A stretch of DNA of 64,000 nucleotides from positions 558,001 to 622,000 of the forward strand of contig NZ_LT629783.1 in NCBI RefSeq assembly GCF_900105835.1, read 5' to 3'. Positions 49,487-59,426 of this stretch are shown here, piece after piece. Below the pieces are notes generated by a model. The model did no database searches, was not told the origin of the DNA, and saw only the letters and a program-made list of their open reading frames with translations. Position numbers and translations under genes: made by a program. Origin of the DNA: Pseudomonas fragi (GTDB taxonomy: Bacteria; Pseudomonadota; Gammaproteobacteria; Pseudomonadales; Pseudomonadaceae). Position 1 is the first letter of the stretch, and each line of letters begins with the position of its first letter.

Positions 49487-51450
49487 TGAGTGCTCAAGTC
49501 CAGTCCTATGTACAGACTGCCGCTACGCTGTGCCAGCAAGGTATATCGCTGACTATTCCCTGCTATCAACGCCCGTATGTCTGGCCCAGTGACGACGTGG
49601 AGGCTCTGCTGGAGCAGATCATCCTGGCGAGCGAGCGCGATGCCGACGATCAACCCGCACAAGCGCATTACTTTTTCGGCACCGTGCTGACCAGCGAAGT
49701 GGTTCCGGGTTCGACTTCTGATGCTGCCATCGTCTACGAACTCATCGATGGCCAGCAACGAATGACGACATTGATGGTGCTGGCGCTTGCTCTCTGTTCG
49801 TTGATGCCATCTTCGCCGCTGCGGTCGCTGGTGGTCCTGGGCAATGCTCCGAGACTTACCTTCAATATTCGTGAAGAAGTCCAGTCTCGGTTGAGCGCCT
49901 GGGCGGGTTTGACGGCGGACATTGAGCCGGATGAAAAGGAGGTTTCGAATCCCTACCTCATACACTTGCGCGCTGCCCGAAAAGTAGCCTGCGACAGATT
50001 CAAGAGGTTGCAGGCCAAGGGCGGCGAGCAAGCCCTTGAGCGCGTCGGGGACTACCTGTTCAACCACGTGACCTGGGTCAACAATGTCATGCCCGCGGGC
50101 ATGGACCTGAACAAGCTGTTCGCGACGCTGAACACCAGCGGGCTCCAGCTTGAGCAGACGGATATCCTCAAGGCTCGCTTGATGAAAAGTATCAAGCAGA
50201 ACCGTGCCACTTACGAAGGCATCTGGCAGGCCTGCGAAGATATGGGGAATTACTTCGAGAAAAACCTGCGCGATGTCTTCGCGGGTACCCATTGGGGGGC
50301 TTTGAGGTTCAACGATCTTGCGGATCATTCCTTCGACCATTTTACCCTTGAGCGCCCTGCAGACGGCTACGCAAAAGGCCGCACGATCAGCGAAATACGT
50401 TCGATGAAAGTGAAGGACGAGGCGGTTGAAGTGCCGCGCGAGAAGGATGAGGCTCGCTATCAGTCAGTCGTCAGCTTTGGCCTGTTGCTGATGCATGCCT
50501 TTCGAATTTATCGGCACACTCAGAACAGGCGTGATATCAGCTCACGGCTCAACGACAGCAACCTCAATGAGTGTTTCTCCGGCTTTATCGAAACGGCCAC
50601 TGCGGCGCAAGCCAAGGAGTTCATGGAATGCCTCTGGAACGTGCGATTTCAGTTCGACCGCTGGGTCGTCAAGTGGGTGCGCCTGGGTGAAGAAGATGAA
50701 CGCACCTTGCGCCTGAGCACCATCAACAATCGAAGCAAAGGCAATGGCCCCGATTGGCGCACGGTCACTCAGGATACTTCCGACTTGAGCCAACTGCAGA
50801 GCATGCGTTACCTCACGGGTGAGCGCAGTGCTCAGTATTGGCTGACACCGTTCCTGGGCAGGCTGGTCGACTCGCCTGATATGAAGGAGCATCAAGTGCT
50901 GGCGTTGCTCGAACAGATCGATAACCAGCTCTCGCTCACCGAAATGACCCAGAAGGAAGCGAGCTATCGGCTGTTGTCCAGTGACACCGCCGAGCCGGTG
51001 CCCATCGCAACGACAGTGGCTTATCTCAAGGAGCCCAATGGCACGAGTTTCGAGCACTACTGGTTCCAGAAACTGGAATATATTCTGTGGCGTGAACGCA
51101 GCACCTTCAACTGGCTTGACCTTGAAAAGCTGCACCTGTACAGGATTACGTCGAAGAACTCGGTCGAACATGTGCATCCGCAAAACGAAGAGTTCCGCAG
51201 GACATTACCTGACGAGTTGCTACACGGATTCGGCAATCTGGTACTGCTCAGCCCGGGTGAAAACTCCTCGTACAGCAACCTGGCGGTACTCAAGAAGCAA
51301 GCGGCATTCCGCGCCAAGCCGAAGTACGACTCCTTGAAACTTGCGCACATGTTCCACGTGCTGGGCAAAGGCGACGACTGGGGGCAGGATCAGATCAACG
51401 AGCATGCGCTAGCGATGCTCTCGCTCATCGAGACGCACTACGGCACGTGA
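49483..51450 (+). CDS. DUF262-DUF1524 GmrSD-like restriction protein
   Basis: A 655-residue fusion. The N-terminal DUF262 has 'IPCYQRPYVWPSDDVEALLEQI' and 'YELIDGQQRMTTLMVLAL' (Asp89-Gly-Gln-Gln-Arg93). The C-terminal DUF1524 His-Me-finger nuclease has 'NSVEHVHPQN' (His563, His565) and 'LLHGFGNLVLLSPGENSSYSNL', matching the H...N pattern of the family. Both enzymatic halves look intact. The family cuts DNA carrying sugar-modified cytosines or phosphorothioate marks, depending on the member. It overlaps the DUF262-only gene by four bases; such tandem pairs occur in defence islands. Confidence 0.9.
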   Translation: MMSAQVQSYVQTAATLCQQGISLTIPCYQRPYVWPSDDVEALLEQIILASERDADDQPAQAHYFFGTVLTSEVVPGSTSDAAIVYELIDGQQRMTTLMVLALALCSLMPSSPLRSLVVLGNAPRLTFNIREEVQSRLSAWAGLTADIEPDEKEVSNPYLIHLRAARKVACDRFKRLQAKGGEQALERVGDYLFNHVTWVNNVMPAGMDLNKLFATLNTSGLQLEQTDILKARLMKSIKQNRATYEGIWQACEDMGNYFEKNLRDVFAGTHWGALRFNDLADHSFDHFTLERPADGYAKGRTISEIRSMKVKDEAVEVPREKDEARYQSVVSFGLLLMHAFRIYRHTQNRRDISSRLNDSNLNECFSGFIETATAAQAKEFMECLWNVRFQFDRWVVKWVRLGEEDERTLRLSTINNRSKGNGPDWRTVTQDTSDLSQLQSMRYLTGERSAQYWLTPFLGRLVDSPDMKEHQVLALLEQIDNQLSLTEMTQKEASYRLLSSDTAEPVPIATTVAYLKEPNGTSFEHYWFQKLEYILWRERSTFNWLDLEKLHLYRITSKNSVEHVHPQNEEFRRTLPDELLHGFGNLVLLSPGENSSYSNLAVLKKQAAFRAKPKYDSLKLAHMFHVLGKGDDWGQDQINEHALAMLSLIETHYGT

Positions 51451-51564
51451 ACCTTCTGCCGTAGCCGGGTGCATCCGTCTCGCCTCGCTATCGACGCGAG
51501 ATGGATCCCGTCATCTGCGGGCCGCAGACACATCAATCATTTTTTAAAGGGAATTGGCAGACAG

Positions 51565-53076
51565 ATGGATCGGACGGCCTTTCTCGCGCAGCCGGATGTG
51601 CGAAGTTTTATCGAGTGGCTTCAAGTGGAGCTTCCCCGGCTAGCTGTGCACCTGCAGTTCCCGAAAAGCAGGTTTGTCGACGATGGGTTGAACCACAAGG
51701 TCGTAGGCATCGAAAAAGTGCACGCACTGTACTGTTGGGGAAGTGTTTGGCACGACTACCAAACCGGGAAATGGGTGAAGTCTGCGAACTGGGCCAGCAC
51801 GAAGGTATCGCTCGATCTGCTTCGTATCCGGCTGACGAAAGCGCTGGCTTTGAAGTGTGACAACACTGCCTACAGTGCATGCCTGGCGGTATTGCAATGG
51901 GGCGGCGTTCGCGGAGCTATCCCTTTTCTTTACCAGCTCCGTCGTCATGGGAAGCTCGTACATTACCTCGATAGCTGTATTCCGCTTTTCGACCTGAATT
52001 CCATTCAGAAGCTCTCCCAATTGGATGCGAGCAGCATCCTGCGTTTCGATGCGGGGCTGACCAAGATTCACTCGTTGCTCGACAAGACTGGTTCGCCGAT
52101 CTATGACAGCCGAGTTGGTGCAGCGATCGCCATGCTGTATGCACTTTACCGTCAAGGCAAGAAGACGCCAGCGCAACTCAGATTCCCTTCAGGTGCGGCG
52201 CGTGGAGCGCAGATCCGTGATCCTGGTGCATTCGGTTTCGCAAGGTCGCCGCAGTTCTTTTCCGAGGCTGTACCGAGCTATTCATGGGCGCGCAGCCAGC
52301 TCGAGCTCGGTTGGATCATCCAAGTGACCCTTGCCGGGGCGCCGACGATCTTTGCTGGTTCGCTGCAGGAGCGCAGTCATTGCTTAGAGGCGGCGCTGTT
52401 TATGATCGGCTATGACCTGCGCTGTCTTCTGTCGGCGCCCATGGTCAACCGTACAGTGCTCTCGCCCAGCCGTGGACGTGGAAGAGGCCGACACCGGGGT
52501 ACTTGGGTGCCAACCAGTGTCAACTTTCCGCAGGTGCTTGGTGACTACTTGCAGTGCAGCCAGCCCGCCGGCCATGCCGTCGAGTTGACGGAGTTCAGGC
52601 AATGGCAAGTAAAGGTCAGGGGATATGCCGCAAGTACTGCGCGGTCGTATTGCACGCCACTTCGACCCAGCGAGTTTGACCTGGTCAGTTTCAGCCTTGA
52701 GGAGCTTCAGCGAATCGCTGACGGTGGGGCGCAAGGGTTAGTAACCCTCAGTGGTGGTAGCGAGCAGTTCATTGTGGGAGATGAGTATGAGCAGGTGTAC
52801 CTCACTAGCGTGTACTTGTGCGCACGCGTGATCGAAATGGCTCGAGAGTATTCGGTTCAGCCCGTGCAAGTGCTGATTTGCGCTGGATTCGCTGGCAATA
52901 CAAAGACTGCGAGCCTGATTATTCGCACGGGAAAGACACTGGGAAGACATTTCGATTTACTGGACGATGTGCAGGCGACCGTACTTTTCAAGGTGTTTTT
53001 CGGTCAGGCTTTGATTGAATTGGACCAACAGCTGATGGCAGCGGTGAAAGTCATTCAATCCGGTATTCGTGCATGA
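51565..53076 (+). CDS. Unknown island protein L
   Basis: A 503-residue protein from ATG 51565; the frame is open from GTG 51469, but the extra 32 residues are not protein-like. AAAGGGA lies upstream at a rather long spacing. Visible features are a mixed fold, 'GSPIYDSRVGAAIAMLYALYR' (which recalls helix-hairpin-helix glycosylase-type proteins only loosely), and a basic 'SPSRGRGRGRHRG' stretch near 328-340 that may bind nucleic acid. No catalytic motif is certain. It follows the DUF262 pair by 115 bases on the same strand and may be their partner. I do not recognise it. Confidence 0.65.
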   Translation: MDRTAFLAQPDVRSFIEWLQVELPRLAVHLQFPKSRFVDDGLNHKVVGIEKVHALYCWGSVWHDYQTGKWVKSANWASTKVSLDLLRIRLTKALALKCDNTAYSACLAVLQWGGVRGAIPFLYQLRRHGKLVHYLDSCIPLFDLNSIQKLSQLDASSILRFDAGLTKIHSLLDKTGSPIYDSRVGAAIAMLYALYRQGKKTPAQLRFPSGAARGAQIRDPGAFGFARSPQFFSEAVPSYSWARSQLELGWIIQVTLAGAPTIFAGSLQERSHCLEAALFMIGYDLRCLLSAPMVNRTVLSPSRGRGRGRHRGTWVPTSVNFPQVLGDYLQCSQPAGHAVELTEFRQWQVKVRGYAASTARSYCTPLRPSEFDLVSFSLEELQRIADGGAQGLVTLSGGSEQFIVGDEYEQVYLTSVYLCARVIEMAREYSVQPVQVLICAGFAGNTKTASLIIRTGKTLGRHFDLLDDVQATVLFKVFFGQALIELDQQLMAAVKVIQSGIRA

Positions 53077-53220
53077 AAGTTGGGGGCTGAATCTGCGGAG
53101 AGCCGTAACGTATTATCCGCCGCAGGCAGACGGAATCTATGCGGATCGGCACTCTAGCAGATTAACCCTCAGCGCTTCGAGTCGCAGTGTAGTCAGTGAG
53201 TTTTAATGACGGCACGGTAG

Positions 53221-54177
53221 CTATAGCTCATAGGGAACAAGCCCAAATGATGATCCAATGGCATACCAGACGTTTTGCCACCGAACTTGCACTAGGTCGG
53301 TTCCGACGAAATGAGTCTCCTGGTTTCCAAGGCGCAGGAGCTTGCCATTGGCCAAGTACTTATTGGTAGACAAACCCACCTGTCGATCGCTGAGCTGTTG
53401 AGGTAGGACAGCTCGAAACGGGGCCGCGTAGACCGGGTCATCCGCGACCAGGATGAACTCATCGAACAGGTGAGCAAAGGCTTCCATGTGCTCACCTAGA
53501 TCAAGGGTGTACCAGTCGCTTGTCAGGGTATTGAACCTGACCTCTCCAGTTTCGTATTCCATCACCAAGCTGTTCAGGTGATCGATTTCGTTTCGGTCTT
53601 CCGTTGGGCAAAAGACGAACACGGTGATGAACGACTTTTCGTGAAGCCAAGAAATCGCATGTGGAATGATGCTCTCGATCGATTGGGGTTCCAGAGTTTT
53701 GTCTGGATGAATGTCCCGATAAAAACTCAGCGCCAAGTGCATCTGCTTCATTACGAATGTGTAATCGACGTACATGACACGATATTTCGCTGGAGCCCGC
53801 TGCATGCGCTCAAGGTAGATTTGCCTAACATCCGCAACGCATTGCTGCACATCACGGTTGATCTAACGTCCAGTGAAGCGGATCACTGAGTAACCAGCAC
53901 GGGTAAGGTACCGCTGCCGGATCGCATCCTTTTCGAGCTGTTCCTTTGTCGAGTGATATGCGTGGCCATCCAGCTCGACAATCAGCCGTGCATCTTTGAG
54001 AATGAAGTCGACCCTGTATCGATGATGTTTTTCGGTGTCTCCGAACCAGTGTTCGCTCTCGATGGCACTCGCGAGATCCTCAATCGCGTTCTGGAACTCC
54101 TGCTCGATGTAGGACTGCCCCCGGTCGTAGTACCACGAAGGCGGAGTCTCATCAGTGGGGTGGCCTGGGTACTTCAT
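53221..54177 (-). pseudogene. DUF559-type endonuclease gene interrupted by in-frame TAG
   Basis: ATG 54177 with GGAGA seven bases upstream begins a DUF559/Vsr-like nuclease: 'YRVDFILKDARLIVELDGHAYHST', '...DAIRQRYLTRAGYSVIRFTGR', then TAG at 53865-53863. The same frame continues 'INRDVQQCVADVRQIYLERM', exactly how intact DUF559 proteins end, and goes on for about 210 residues to TAG near 53221. A GAG-to-TAG change would explain it. The extra C-terminal part holds 'VMYVDYTFVMKQM' and 'EFILVADDPVYAAPFRAVL', a possible PIN/NYN-like arrangement of aspartates. Without readthrough the gene is inactive. Confidence 0.8.
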
Positions 54178-54375
54178 TCGTCGTCTCCGCTGACATACTG
54201 TCCGGTTGCCGTTGACTGCGTACACATACCACCGAGTATGAATGCTCTCTACGACTGTAGAGGGCGTTAGGGTGCTGGTGAATGGCCGCAGTACTCCCTG
54301 TTAGATTTCGTCTACAGCCCACCTTACGATGCTTTTTACGAAGTGTGTCAACGGTGCTGATTCGATTCTAGGCGC

Positions 54376-55187
54376 CTATGCGCGTAACTTGTCGAGTAGT
54401 TGGGTAAGGTTTTCTGAAGGTAAGATCGCCCCTTTGAATTTCGAGGAGATCTGGGTCGGCACGCCGTACTCATCCAACGCGGTGAGCAGCGGATCATGGA
54501 ACAGATTTTAAGCTGTTCGGCGAAAAAGCCAAAGTCCCCTGGCTCGATGCCCCTGCGGGTCAAAACGTCCGCTTGGATCTTGCTCAGCGCCATGATGTCT
54601 CGGGGAGGGCGGTATGAAATGACGTTGCGTATGAGCTTGAGCCGTTGCCCTATCGACTCGTTGGGAGTCCGGTCGGAGCTATCCTCAGCAATAGCCTGCT
54701 GGAGATAGGCTTGGAAGTTTTTCTGGGCTCTAAGGGCATTGATATGCTAGGCGAGTTGCAGCCCTGAATGGATAACGTACTCCGGCAGCCGATGAGGAAG
54801 GTGCTCATATATCAGTGTACAGAGGTACTCAAGTTGCTTTTGCTCTGGGTTGCCCTTCCATGTAAGCCATACGCGAGCCTGCGCGAGCTTTCGCAGAATT
54901 CGGTCGGCCAATTCGACCTGGCGTTCGACTGGAATGTGCCTGTTTTCGATTAGCGTCGCGACTGACAGCTGGGGAGTCGCATAGGCAACCTCAAGACGCT
55001 GCCGCGACTGGTCAGTGAGGTAATCGGGTTCGAGTTTTATGAGTAGCCCCATAGGGGACGTCCCGTCTTGTAAGCCGATTGGATACTCGACTATTTGGCT
55101 TCGATCGTCGGTTGATGAATCCAGAGGGTTGGCGGGTTTTGGCGCTGCCTTCCAGGGTACACCTGAGACGATGTTCACTGATAGCAT
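54376..55187 (-). pseudogene. Unknown gene broken by in-frame TAG and a frameshift
   Basis: ATG 55187 starts a frame that ends at TAG 54749-54747 after 'PEYVIHSGLQLA'. Without that stop it continues 'HINALRAQKNFQAYLQQAIAEDSS' and 'LIRNVISYRPPRDIMALSKIQADVLTRRGIEPGDFGFFAEQL'. Near 54496-54510 the coding potential moves to another frame ('HDPLLTALDEYGVPTQISSKF', 'GAILPSENLTQLLDKLRA') and ends at TAG 54378-54376. The reconstructed protein would be about 270 residues, helical and with no motif I recognise. It is divergent from the SF2 helicase gene. The 200 bases from 54178 to 54375 hold nothing that I can identify. Confidence 0.7.
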
Positions 55188-55238
55188 GTGGCCATTGATT
55201 AATCAGCGCTGATTTTCACATTTAATTTGGTGAATGCA

Positions 55239-58178
55239 ATGGCCGATGCTGCAGGGATGTACTTAGACGTTTATCAAAGCTGGAAGCAACACCTCTTCAA
55301 TTTCAACCTGTCAGTCCGGGAAACCAATACGCCAGGCTTGCGTAAGCCTCAGCTTGCCGCCCTATACGCTTCACTGGGCCACCTGGTGATGTCTCCGGCC
55401 ACGACCGCAACGATCGTGATGCCAACGGGTACCGGCAAGACCGATACCATGCTTGGTCTGCTTATCGCAGGGCGGTTGGCAAGGACATTGGTGCTCGTCC
55501 CGTCAGATGCCTTGCGCTCCCAGCTTGTCGAAAAATGCCTCGGACTGAAAAAGCTTCGGGAGATCGGTGCTGTTTCTGCCACAGCACTTAACCCTGTGGT
55601 GAGGGCGATCGGCTCAGGAATGTCGGCTGAAGATGTGCAACAGCTTGCCGAGGCGAATGTAATTGTCGCTACCCCGCAAGCATTGCAGCGATTCGACACA
55701 GAGTCCCTCCAAGCCTTGGCTGAGCTCTGCAGCCACCTGATCATCGATGAAACCCATCATGTGGCAGCCATGACATGGGGGCGGGTGAAAACCGCGTTCA
55801 AAGAGAAGCCATGCCTGCAGTTCACTGCTACGCCTTTCAGGGAGGACAATCAGCCCCTCGAAGGCAAGATTATCTACAACTACCCGTTGAAGGATGCGCA
55901 GATCGATGGCTACTTCAAGTCGATCGAATTTCACCCAGTGCGCGAATACAACCTCGAGTTGGCTGACCAAGTGGTTGCTGATAAGGCCGTAGAGTTGTTG
56001 CGAGGCGATCGAGAGCAAGGCTTTAACCACCTACTGATGGTACGTGCACGATCGCAAAAACGTGCTGAAGCCCTGTTTGAACTCTACAAAAAGCATGAAG
56101 ACCTCTCACCCATTCTCATCCACAGCAAGGTGCCGAATCGGGTCAAGCTGCTGGGTGAAATTGTCGAGAAGAAATACAAGATCATCGTCTGCGTGGACAT
56201 GCTGGGCGAAGGCTTCGACCTGCCAGAGCTGAAAATCGCGGCTATTCACGACCAGCATCGCAGTCCGGCAGTCACGCTACAGTTCATCGGTCGGCTAACC
56301 CGGGTTGATGACACGCTAGGCGACGCCAAATTCGTCTCAAACATTGCCAACCAGAAAGTCGATTACCAGATGGCAGTGCTTTACAAGGAAAGTGCCGACT
56401 GGAGCGCCGTGATTCGAGACGTGAGTCAAGACAAGATCGCCCGCGAAATCGAAAAAGAGACGTTCACTGAACAGTTCCCGGATGATGCCGACTCCGAGGA
56501 CATTTTCGGGTTGAACCCCAACCCCAAGATCAGTGCGATCGCCTACCATGTGGAGCGCGACCAGTGGCGGCCAGAGAAAGCGAATCACTTCTCGCAGAAG
56601 AAAGAACCGCTGCAGTTCCTTTCTATCAACGACGATTCAGACACCATCATCATGGTGACGCGACGAGAAACACCCGTCGGATGGGCTCAGACCTCGGCGA
56701 TTGTGGACACGAACTGGATTCTGTACCTGGCGTACTACCACGCGCCCGACAAGACGCTCTTCATTCACTCCTCTGGTGATGAGTCGCAAGCGACGCGTTT
56801 TTTGAATTTGATTGCAAAGGATGCCAGGCGAATCAACGGCGAGCCTACCTTCCGAACCCTGCACGACATCAAGCTCATGAAGCTGCAGAACGTGGGGCTG
56901 TCCAGGACACGCAAGGATCTGAGATTCACGATGCACGTCGGGCGGGACATCAATACCGTCATCAGTGAAATCGAGAACGGCACGGCGAAAAAGTCCAACA
57001 TCTTCGCAACGGGCTATGAAGATGGACAGCGCACCACCGTTGGCTGCTCTCACAAAGGGAAGATCTGGGAGATGAACTCTTCCAGCATCATTTACTGGAT
57101 TGAGTGGTGCAAACGTGCCTCGCAGAAACTCAACGATGCCTCGATCAACCCTTCTGAAGTGCTCAAGGATGTGATTCGCTCGGAGAAGATTGAGGGAGCC
57201 TGGCCAACTGGACTCTTCTATGCTGATTGGCCTGAGTCCATTGCGATCGAAAACGAGCAGAAAATTTCGCTAGCGTTCAACGGTGAGATTTTCAACCTGC
57301 TTGATGTCGAGCTTGGCAAACCTCGGCGAAGCGATGACCTGACACTAGAAGTGCCCCTCATCGCCATTGCAGTAGATGGCACGGAGCGTCAGCTGCCTGA
57401 CATCACGATACGGTTACTGAACGACAGCTACAAGTCCTCCTGCCCTGGGGTCAAGATCATTTTCGCCGAAGAGAGCTCGTTCGAGTATTACCTGGATGCG
57501 AACCCTTTGGTCCTGCTAGCCGTGGACGGTTCGATGGTCGAGGGCAATTACCGGTTCTACACACCCAATAGCTTGGACTTGAAGCTTCCTATAGCGCTGA
57601 TTGAGGCTTGGGACTGGGGGACCACCCAGATCCACAGCGAGTCGATGAGGGCAACTCGTAACATGGACACCGTCCAAGGGTTCACCTACAGCCGAATTGA
57701 GGACGACTATGCATTCATTTTCAACGATGATGGCGCAGGTGAGATTGCGGATTTAGTGGCAATCAAAGAGAGCAAGGACGCAATCTTTGTCGACCTTTAC
57801 CACTGCAAGTATTGCCCCCAAAAAGATGGCGAGGCTCGACCTGGCGCTCGCGTGAACGATGTCTACGAGGTCTGCGGCCAAGCGTCACGATCGGTGAAGT
57901 GGCTGCACACCGAGGAAAAATTCTTCAATCGCTTGATGGGTCGGTACCAGCAATCGCTGCCGAAAGGGTTCGACAGAATCCTCAAGGGTGACCCCATAGA
58001 TTTGGAGCTGCTTCGCAACAAGTGCCACGACCACGAGATGATTTTCAGGTTCGTGATCGTACAGCCTGCCATTTCAGCAGCGAAAATCTCCGCTGATCAG
58101 CTTGCTGTCCTCGGCACGAGTTACTCCTACATTAAGAATGTATCTGGTTCAGATGTCCGGGTCGTAACCAGTGCATAA
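55239..58178 (+). CDS. SF2 DEAD/DEAH helicase with possible C-terminal nuclease domain
   Basis: A 979-residue SF2 enzyme. Motif I 'PTGTGKT' (62-68), DETH (170-173), 'FTATPFRED' and motif VI 'QFIGRLTR' (348-355) define a UvrB/ResIII-type helicase in the first 420 residues. The C-terminal region has 'AGEIADLVAI' (Asp838), then 'IFVDLYHCKYC' (Asp852, Lys857), which could be a PD-(D/E)XK-like site with histidine in place of the acidic residue. Such helicase proteins are frequent in defence islands. ATG 55239 is used; a TTG at 55227 and GTG at 55230 are in frame, and none has a good ribosome-binding site. Confidence 0.85.
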   Translation: MADAAGMYLDVYQSWKQHLFNFNLSVRETNTPGLRKPQLAALYASLGHLVMSPATTATIVMPTGTGKTDTMLGLLIAGRLARTLVLVPSDALRSQLVEKCLGLKKLREIGAVSATALNPVVRAIGSGMSAEDVQQLAEANVIVATPQALQRFDTESLQALAELCSHLIIDETHHVAAMTWGRVKTAFKEKPCLQFTATPFREDNQPLEGKIIYNYPLKDAQIDGYFKSIEFHPVREYNLELADQVVADKAVELLRGDREQGFNHLLMVRARSQKRAEALFELYKKHEDLSPILIHSKVPNRVKLLGEIVEKKYKIIVCVDMLGEGFDLPELKIAAIHDQHRSPAVTLQFIGRLTRVDDTLGDAKFVSNIANQKVDYQMAVLYKESADWSAVIRDVSQDKIAREIEKETFTEQFPDDADSEDIFGLNPNPKISAIAYHVERDQWRPEKANHFSQKKEPLQFLSINDDSDTIIMVTRRETPVGWAQTSAIVDTNWILYLAYYHAPDKTLFIHSSGDESQATRFLNLIAKDARRINGEPTFRTLHDIKLMKLQNVGLSRTRKDLRFTMHVGRDINTVISEIENGTAKKSNIFATGYEDGQRTTVGCSHKGKIWEMNSSSIIYWIEWCKRASQKLNDASINPSEVLKDVIRSEKIEGAWPTGLFYADWPESIAIENEQKISLAFNGEIFNLLDVELGKPRRSDDLTLEVPLIAIAVDGTERQLPDITIRLLNDSYKSSCPGVKIIFAEESSFEYYLDANPLVLLAVDGSMVEGNYRFYTPNSLDLKLPIALIEAWDWGTTQIHSESMRATRNMDTVQGFTYSRIEDDYAFIFNDDGAGEIADLVAIKESKDAIFVDLYHCKYCPQKDGEARPGARVNDVYEVCGQASRSVKWLHTEEKFFNRLMGRYQQSLPKGFDRILKGDPIDLELLRNKCHDHEMIFRFVIVQPAISAAKISADQLAVLGTSYSYIKNVSGSDVRVVTSA

Positions 58179-58296
58179 CAGAAAGGTGGGCACCACATTG
58201 CCTCCGGCTTCTTGGCCAGGTGAATCTGGAGATAGGGCGGGAAGGTATTCATTGATCAAAGAATTTTGAGGCCTCGGAATTGGGGCAGGAGCAAGG

Positions 58297-59421
58297 ATGG
58301 CCCAGTCAAAGAGAATCAAAGTAATGCTGTCCAGTCGTTGTAATGACCGCTTTCCCGCGGACAGCGATCAAACGCTCAGCAGTATCCGAGAGCAACTCAA
58401 GCGTGAGATTGAAGGCACGAAGCTATTTGGCAAACAGGTATTTGAAGTTTGGATTAACGAAGATGCACCTCCTGCGGATGGCATGCAGGACAGTTGGGAC
58501 GCCTGTTTGCAAGCCGTGAGGGATTGCGATGTGCTACTGGTGCTGTCCAACGGCAATGCCGGCTGGGCCAGTGGCGACGGCGACATTGGTATTTGCCATG
58601 CGGAGTACATGGAGGGGCTCGCCACCACTCGGGGGAAGGTGCGCTTCATCGCTATGCCAAATATCCCAATAGACGATGGCCGGGAAGCTGAGGCAGCACG
58701 TAACCAGCGCTTCCAGGCGTTTATTGCACAGCAGACACCCTTTAGGGGGGGATTGGTCTCTACTGTGGATCAACTGCGTACACGAGTTCAGGAAGCGCTT
58801 CTTGATGCGTTGGTTGTTCTGGCCCAGCGTGGTGTAAACGCCGCGGCTTCGAGCCGTTTCGATATGGGCCAGGCGCTAGATTGGACACGGATGGACTTCC
58901 GTCAGCGCAAACGAGCGATGGAAACGGTGTTACTGCAGGCGCTCAATGGTGACAAAGACCCTGCTAGCGAAGCGTTAGCCATTGTTCCAATTGCTGGAGT
59001 GAATGTCGTTGTGTTTGTCCATGCAATCCCCGCTGCGTTCACGGTTGCTGCTGCGCGTGAGCTGGTGGGTAAGCCTTTCCTACGTGACCATGAGCATGCT
59101 GATCTGTTGAAAGGTGCAGAAGGGCCGTTGCATTTAATCGCCTGTCACCGTGGGGCGACAGAGACTCAGGCCACTGCGTTGCTAGGCTTTCCTGATGCTA
59201 CGGTTGTCAGCGGTTCCTTCGGAATTTTTGTCGCTGATGATGTACAGAAAGTACAGTTTGCCTTCCTGGCCAACTGTCGCGATGCGTCGCAAACGCGACA
59301 CGCGCTCCAGCGTTTTAGGGAATGGTTGGATCAAACAGGTGAAGCGCAGATTCTGGCCAAGAGAGCCGCTTCACGCGCCAAGATTGTCAAAGTTATTGCC
59401 GCCGAACTTGAAGGGAGATAA
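58297..59421 (+). CDS. DUF4062 (TIR-like) protein
   Basis: A 374-residue protein with GGAGCAAGG before ATG 58297. The N-terminal domain 'IKVMLSSRCNDRFP', 'FEVWINEDAPPADGMQDSWDACLQAVRDCDVLLVLSNGNAGWAS', 'GICHAEYMEGLATTRGKVRFIAMP' (residues 7-135) is a TIR-like DUF4062. The glutamates in 'HAEYMEGL' sit where TIR NADases carry the catalytic glutamate. The rest (150-374) is a second alpha/beta domain without known motif. It starts a compact trio with a phosphoesterase and a RES-domain protein (five and ten bases gaps). An NAD-acting or signalling role is inference. Confidence 0.83.
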   Translation: MAQSKRIKVMLSSRCNDRFPADSDQTLSSIREQLKREIEGTKLFGKQVFEVWINEDAPPADGMQDSWDACLQAVRDCDVLLVLSNGNAGWASGDGDIGICHAEYMEGLATTRGKVRFIAMPNIPIDDGREAEAARNQRFQAFIAQQTPFRGGLVSTVDQLRTRVQEALLDALVVLAQRGVNAAASSRFDMGQALDWTRMDFRQRKRAMETVLLQALNGDKDPASEALAIVPIAGVNVVVFVHAIPAAFTVAAARELVGKPFLRDHEHADLLKGAEGPLHLIACHRGATETQATALLGFPDATVVSGSFGIFVADDVQKVQFAFLANCRDASQTRHALQRFREWLDQTGEAQILAKRAASRAKIVKVIAAELEGR

Positions 59422-59426
59422 CAGGG

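Noticed and set aside
33429-53076. Possible match to BREX, DISARM or type I restriction
   Set aside because: No PglZ, methyltransferase, PLD or HsdR/M/S-like protein is visible, so those names were not used.
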